Source: QYOJ01 sp043810345
Lineage (GTDB): Bacteria > Bacteroidota > Bacteroidia > Bacteroidales > FEN-979
NCBI GenBank assembly: GCA_043810345.1
Contig: JBDROF010000081.1
Span: forward strand, 1-16,712
Direction: 5' to 3'
Length of the DNA stretch: 16,712 bases
Each line of letters starts with the position of its first letter. Position 1 is the stretch's first letter. The translations under genes were made by a program, and so were the position numbers. The notes under the pieces were generated by a model that was not told the origin of the DNA, made no database searches, and saw nothing but the letters and a program-made list of their open reading frames with translations. Of this stretch, positions 14,369 through 16,712 are shown one piece after another.

Positions 14369-15259
14369 TTAAACTCCAAAGAAATAATAGAATTTTGGCT
14401 GAAAGTTTAATTCTTCTTTTAAGACTATTACACGTTTATTTTCCAAAATATAGCGTATTTCACTATCAGGATCTAACAGATTTCCAAATTTTCTGGCTCC
14501 AACCGGACAAATTTCGACACATGAAGGGTATTTGCCATCTCTCACCCGTTGAATGCAAAAAGTACATTTTTCTACTACTCCCATCATTCTTGGCCTGTTG
14601 CCGAGATAATGTACGTGGGTATTTAATTCATCATCAGGAATAGTTGGCTCACCCCAATTGAAATGCCTCGCTCCGTATGGGCAGGCAGCCATGCAATACC
14701 TGCAGCCAATACACCAGTTATAATCCACAACAACAATTCCATCAGGTTCCTGCCAGGTGGCTTTTACCGGACATACTTTTGTACATTGAGGCGTCCTGCA
14801 TTGCTGGCATTGTATGGGAACATAAAAATATCCTTTTTCCGGTACTTTTTCAGGAATATAATGAACATTGGAATGAGCAAAATCAATCCCCCTCTCGTTT
14901 TCCATTTGAAGGACCTGTATCCAATGAATTTGTGGATCGCGCGATTGATTGTTTTCTTTCACACATGCGTAAACACATCTTCTGCATCCAATACATTTGG
15001 ATAGATCCAATGCATATCCAAATAAAACCCCAGCCATTGCAGGTGTATCATCTACATGAAATTCTCTTCCATATTTTTCCTTGTATTGGACTGTTAAATT
15101 CTTAAGTATCTCATCTATTTCTTTTTTAGATAAGGTTCTGAAATTTTTTTGAAAAAAGTCATCCAGTTCCTCCATATTACATCCTGAAAGTGCCAGTCCT
15201 GAGAATGTTGCAAGTGATACTGATTTTAAAAATGACCTTCTTGAGATATCTTTTTTCAT
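14369..15259 (-). CDS. Tat-exported four-cluster [4Fe-4S] lipoprotein, DsrO/NrfC-like
   Basis: The periplasmic electron-transfer subunit between a cytochrome and the NrfD-like membrane protein. The 296-residue precursor begins with a twin-arginine motif, ISRRSFLKS, and a lipobox, LALSGC (C27), so it should be exported folded and lipid-anchored. Sixteen cysteines fall into four ferredoxin groups: 89/92/95/99, 151/154/159/163, 183/186/189/193 and 232/235/247/251. That is the DmsB/PsrB/DsrO pattern for four [4Fe-4S] clusters; none is missing. The operon position, between a multiheme cytochrome (28-base gap) and NrfD, matches dsrJ-dsrO-dsrP. DsrO-like assignment rests on this order plus the Tat signal; NrfC- or Hmc/Qrc-type complexes are alternatives. 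No molybdopterin catalytic subunit is encoded nearby. Confidence 0.88.
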   Translation of the reverse strand: MKKDISRRSFLKSVSLATFSGLALSGCNMEELDDFFQKNFRTLSKKEIDEILKNLTVQYKEKYGREFHVDDTPAMAGVLFGYALDLSKCIGCRRCVYACVKENNQSRDPQIHWIQVLQMENERGIDFAHSNVHYIPEKVPEKGYFYVPIQCQQCRTPQCTKVCPVKATWQEPDGIVVVDYNWCIGCRYCMAACPYGARHFNWGEPTIPDDELNTHVHYLGNRPRMMGVVEKCTFCIQRVRDGKYPSCVEICPVGARKFGNLLDPDSEIRYILENKRVIVLKEELNFQPKFYYFFGV

Positions 15260-15286
15260 GTCTCCTGAGATTTTCAGTTGTTAACG

Positions 15287-15874
15287 TTAGTTAATATCTT
15301 CCTGCCTGATTGGTGGAGGTTCCGGCGTTAGTTCTTCGAATCTGGGCGAATGTGGATTATGACAATGCACGCAAAGTAAATATTCCTTTTTCCCGTTCCA
15401 TTCCCCTGTTCTCTTACCATGAACCCCAACTTTCCAATCTCTGAGTTTTTCACCATGGCACTGACCGCAAAGTTTATATGATTCCTTGAAATCCAACAGT
15501 TTTCCACTGGCAAGTCTCAACGAATCCCTGCTGTTCAGATCATGGCAGTCAATGCACCACCGGTTTTTACTGTCATGATCAAATATCTCAGAAATATCAT
15601 CGTGCCACTCTACCAATTCCCTTCTCACCGGATTAGGCTTCATTGTAGCGTGACAATCAGTGCAGGGAAATATACCCCAGCTGAACGGGGGCGCTTCTAC
15701 TGCATACTCTTCAGCCTTTTCAGTCGCGTTACTACCTTCTGTTTTTTTATTTACTTTTTGTATTTCATCATTGTCTGATGTTGATTCTTTATTACCACAA
15801 CCAACGGATAGAACAATAAACAATACCAGTAAAATAACAGGTATTTTAATAGTTGTGTAATTTTTATCCTTCAT
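15287..15874 (-). CDS. Tetraheme c-type cytochrome lipoprotein, DsrJ-like by position
   Basis: A periplasmic electron carrier, first gene of the cytochrome/Fe-S/NrfD operon. Counted from an alternative ATG at 15892, the four CxxCH heme sites start at C77 (CTDCH), C113 (CIDCH), C142 (CGQCH) and C174 (CVHCH); subtract six for the start used here. Exactly four further histidines lie outside those motifs in the mature region (97, 106, 158, 181), enough for bis-His ligation of every heme; that pairing is inference. A membrane signal segment ends in LSVGC, a plausible lipobox (C32), followed by a Ser/Glu/Lys-rich linker and a Pro-rich tail (EPPP). I preferred the ATG at 15874 (MKDKNYTTIKIP) because it gives the normal basic signal-peptide start; neither start has a clear ribosome site. 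DsrJ normally has three hemes, so this is a variant or a different cytochrome family. Confidence 0.85.
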   Translation of the reverse strand: MKDKNYTTIKIPVILLVLFIVLSVGCGNKESTSDNDEIQKVNKKTEGSNATEKAEEYAVEAPPFSWGIFPCTDCHATMKPNPVRRELVEWHDDISEIFDHDSKNRWCIDCHDLNSRDSLRLASGKLLDFKESYKLCGQCHGEKLRDWKVGVHGKRTGEWNGKKEYLLCVHCHNPHSPRFEELTPEPPPIRQEDIN

Positions 15875-15892
15875 GGTAAACTCAAATTTCAC

Positions 15893-16047
15893 AGTTAGTT
15901 GAACTGCATATGAAAAATTGTGCTATATATTAACATATTCCTGATAACTTCAGTCTGAAAAGGATTACCCCCAAACCAAAACTACAAAGAATCATTATCA
16001 GATCAACACACTTGTCGGCAATTCTGTTAAAATAACGGTATTATGGA
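15893..16047. other. Divergent intergenic region, left part
   Basis: About 155 A+T-rich bases lie between the cytochrome operon and the possible leader ORF. It must hold the promoter for the minus-strand operon, but I find no TAnnTTTG match on that strand. Short AT-palindromic stretches such as TATATATTAACATATT (15923-15938) are present. No gene is seen. Confidence 0.5.
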
Positions 16048-16137
16048 ATGAAAAACTTGATTGACACTAAACTCAACGATAAAAACATTACAAGCATCAA
16101 TATGGTGGCCAAAGGCGTGTGTGTAAACTGTAGTTGA
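16048..16137 (+). CDS. Possible 29-codon Cys-containing leader peptide upstream of metal-efflux genes
   Basis: An ATG at 16048 opens a 29-residue frame whose product ends MVAKGVCVNCS before a TGA at 16135. The end carries a CxxC pair, a soft-metal ligand pattern. It lies on the same strand as, and 56 bases before, a DUF6660 gene and an RND efflux gene, with an operator-like inverted repeat between them. Copper-sensing upstream peptides with Cys pairs are known in other bacteria, which makes a sensing leader conceivable, but I recognise no family. There is no good ribosome site or TAnnTTTG promoter. It could be a chance frame or the remnant of a metal-binding or regulator gene. Confidence 0.3.
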   Translation: MKNLIDTKLNDKNITSINMVAKGVCVNCS

Positions 16138-16143
16138 TTACTT

Positions 16144-16158
16144 TGCAACTCCGTTGCA
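16144..16158. promoter_or_regulatory. Operator-like inverted repeat TGCAAC-N3-GTTGCA
   Basis: A perfect 6-3-6 inverted repeat (TGCAACTCCGTTGCA) is centred 21 bases before the -7 box at 16172, so it overlaps the -33 region. A repressor bound there would block the promoter of the DUF6660/RND operon. The context suggests a metal-responsive regulator, perhaps of the Fur superfamily; no regulator gene is in the window to test this. Confidence 0.55.
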
Positions 16159-16171
16159 TTGATCTTTTTAT

Positions 16172-16179
16172 TATCTTTG
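16172..16179 (+). promoter_or_regulatory. -7 box of the DUF6660/RND efflux operon
   Basis: TATCTTTG matches TAnnTTTG and is 14 bases before the ATG at 16194, so the leader would be very short. The -33 TTTG is not at the usual 19-base distance (TTTG at 16142-16145 is 26 away; TTG at 16154-16156 is 15 away), consistent with a promoter that depends on a regulator. Confidence 0.5.
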
Positions 16180-16193
16180 TCGTCTCTAAAATT

Positions 16194-16505
16194 ATGAAAG
16201 CTCTGGCTGTTATATTATCCGCCTACATTATGGTTCTCACCGCAATACCTTGCGTTGACAGACCCTTTGAGAAGAGTGTTCATCAAACAGAGTTTTCGAA
16301 GAACACCAACCATGACCATGAGCAGGATGCCGACCATTGTTCCCCATTCTGTATATGTAATTGCTGCGGGAATCATATCATATACATAGAAAATACAGTA
16401 CTCTCCAGCCTATTCTCATTTCCCGGAGAGCATGTTTTCTACTTCAATCCGGACTTTAAATCCAACCCATTTCATTCTATCTGGCAACCGCCTAAAATAG
16501 GTTAA
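16194..16505 (+). CDS. DUF6660-type small Cys/His-rich exported protein
   Basis: The 103-residue product starts MKALAVILSAYIMVLTAIPC, a signal-like hydrophobic segment. A metal-ligand cluster follows at about 47-66, reading NHDHEQDADHCSPFCICNCC in one run of alternating His, Asp and Cys. It ends in SIWQPPKIG. This layout matches what I recall of the Bacteroidota DUF6660 family, which accompanies CusA/CzcA efflux pumps and TonB receptors. A periplasmic or inner-membrane metal-binding role is inferred from the ligands and from the RND gene 88 bases downstream. I chose the ATG at 16194, not 16134, because the promoter box at 16172 lies between them and the signal sequence begins at 16194. Likely controlled through the inverted repeat at 16144. 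Confidence 0.82.
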   Translation: MKALAVILSAYIMVLTAIPCVDRPFEKSVHQTEFSKNTNHDHEQDADHCSPFCICNCCGNHIIYIENTVLSSLFSFPGEHVFYFNPDFKSNPFHSIWQPPKIG

Positions 16506-16593
16506 TACCCAAAGTTTCGACTTTTATTTTGCATGCACACTCCTGTTATAATAGTGTTGCGGGATTTATCAATTAACTTAATTCATTTTCATC

Positions 16594-16712
16594 ATGATAG
16601 AACGAATTATTCAATTTTCAATAAGGAATAAAATACTAATCGGTTTGTTTACCCTTGCCTTAGTATTATGGGGAACATACGCGCTTGTTCATTTGCCCAT
16701 TGATGCCGTACC
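16594..16712 (+). CDS. RND heavy-metal efflux pump, CusA/CzcA family (5' end only)
   Basis: Only the first 39 codons are present before the window ends. They read MIERIIQFSIRNKILIGLF, then a membrane segment LALVLWGTYAL and HLPIDAVP. This is the standard N-terminus of CusA/CzcA-type inner-membrane RND transporters, in which the first transmembrane helix is followed by the (V/I)DAVPD motif. Full proteins are a little over 1000 residues. The pump would export copper/silver or zinc/cobalt/cadmium across the envelope with CusB- and CusC-like partners that should lie to the right. It follows the DUF6660 gene on the same strand and is probably cotranscribed. The substrate cannot be told from this part. 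Confidence 0.9.
   Translation, partial: MIERIIQFSIRNKILIGLFTLALVLWGTYALVHLPIDAV

Noticed and set aside
16537..16557. ACACT...AGTGT inverted repeat between the DUF6660 and RND genes
   Set aside because: Five-base stem with an 11-base loop and no T run; too weak to call an attenuator or terminator.

Overview
The window looks like Bacteroidota DNA, probably an environmental and at least partly anaerobic relative of the Bacteroidales. Supporting signs are a secreted protein with a type IX secretion (T9SS) C-terminal sorting domain, several promoters of the Bacteroidota form (TAnnTTTG at -7, in one case with TTTG exactly 19 bases upstream), weak or absent Shine-Dalgarno sequences, a SusC/FecA-like TonB-dependent receptor remnant, a DUF6660-type protein, and pyruvate, phosphate dikinase. 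There are no rRNA or tRNA genes, no CRISPR array and no recognisable transposase.

Left block (about 1-13104; samples counted by eye are near 50% G+C): mostly single genes with their own promoters. In order: a small exported coiled-coil membrane protein (-); an SDR/NmrA-like oxidoreductase with a C-terminal DUF2867-like region (+); a secreted seven-loop FG-GAP/VCBS propeller with T9SS tail (+); a secreted alkaline phosphatase (+); a decayed yceI gene behind an intact promoter; pyruvate, phosphate dikinase (+); a TM_helix/MscS-like membrane protein (-), divergent from a CrtI-like FAD oxidoreductase (+); and a broken TonB-dependent receptor (-). Four spots between or at the ends of genes carry degenerate 7-base tandem repeats, each with a different unit.

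Right block (about 13110-16712; generally more A+T-rich, most clearly in the nrfD-like gene): a minus-strand operon for a periplasmic electron-transfer module, made of a tetraheme c-type cytochrome lipoprotein, a Tat-exported 16-Cys (four [4Fe-4S]) lipoprotein and a ten-helix NrfD/DsrP-type quinol-interacting subunit. The gene order matches dsrJ-dsrO-dsrP. Facing away from it is the start of a metal-efflux operon: a possible 29-codon leader ORF ending in CVNCS, a TGCAAC-N3-GTTGCA inverted repeat, a TATCTTTG promoter, a DUF6660-type Cys/His-rich protein and the first 39 codons of a CusA/CzcA-type RND pump that runs off the window.

The two blocks meet at a visible breakpoint near 13104-13125. 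The last codons of the NrfD-like ORF are read out of frame from DNA that encodes the plug of the TonB receptor. The receptor has lost its 5' part there, and has a second internal deletion joining plug to barrel at about 13021. This is either the scar of an island or rearrangement, or a chimeric assembly; read mapping across the junction would decide. I see no clear complete novel system. The most unusual items are this junction, the orphan DsrJOP-like module, the candidate Cys-rich leader with its operator, and the heptamer repeats.
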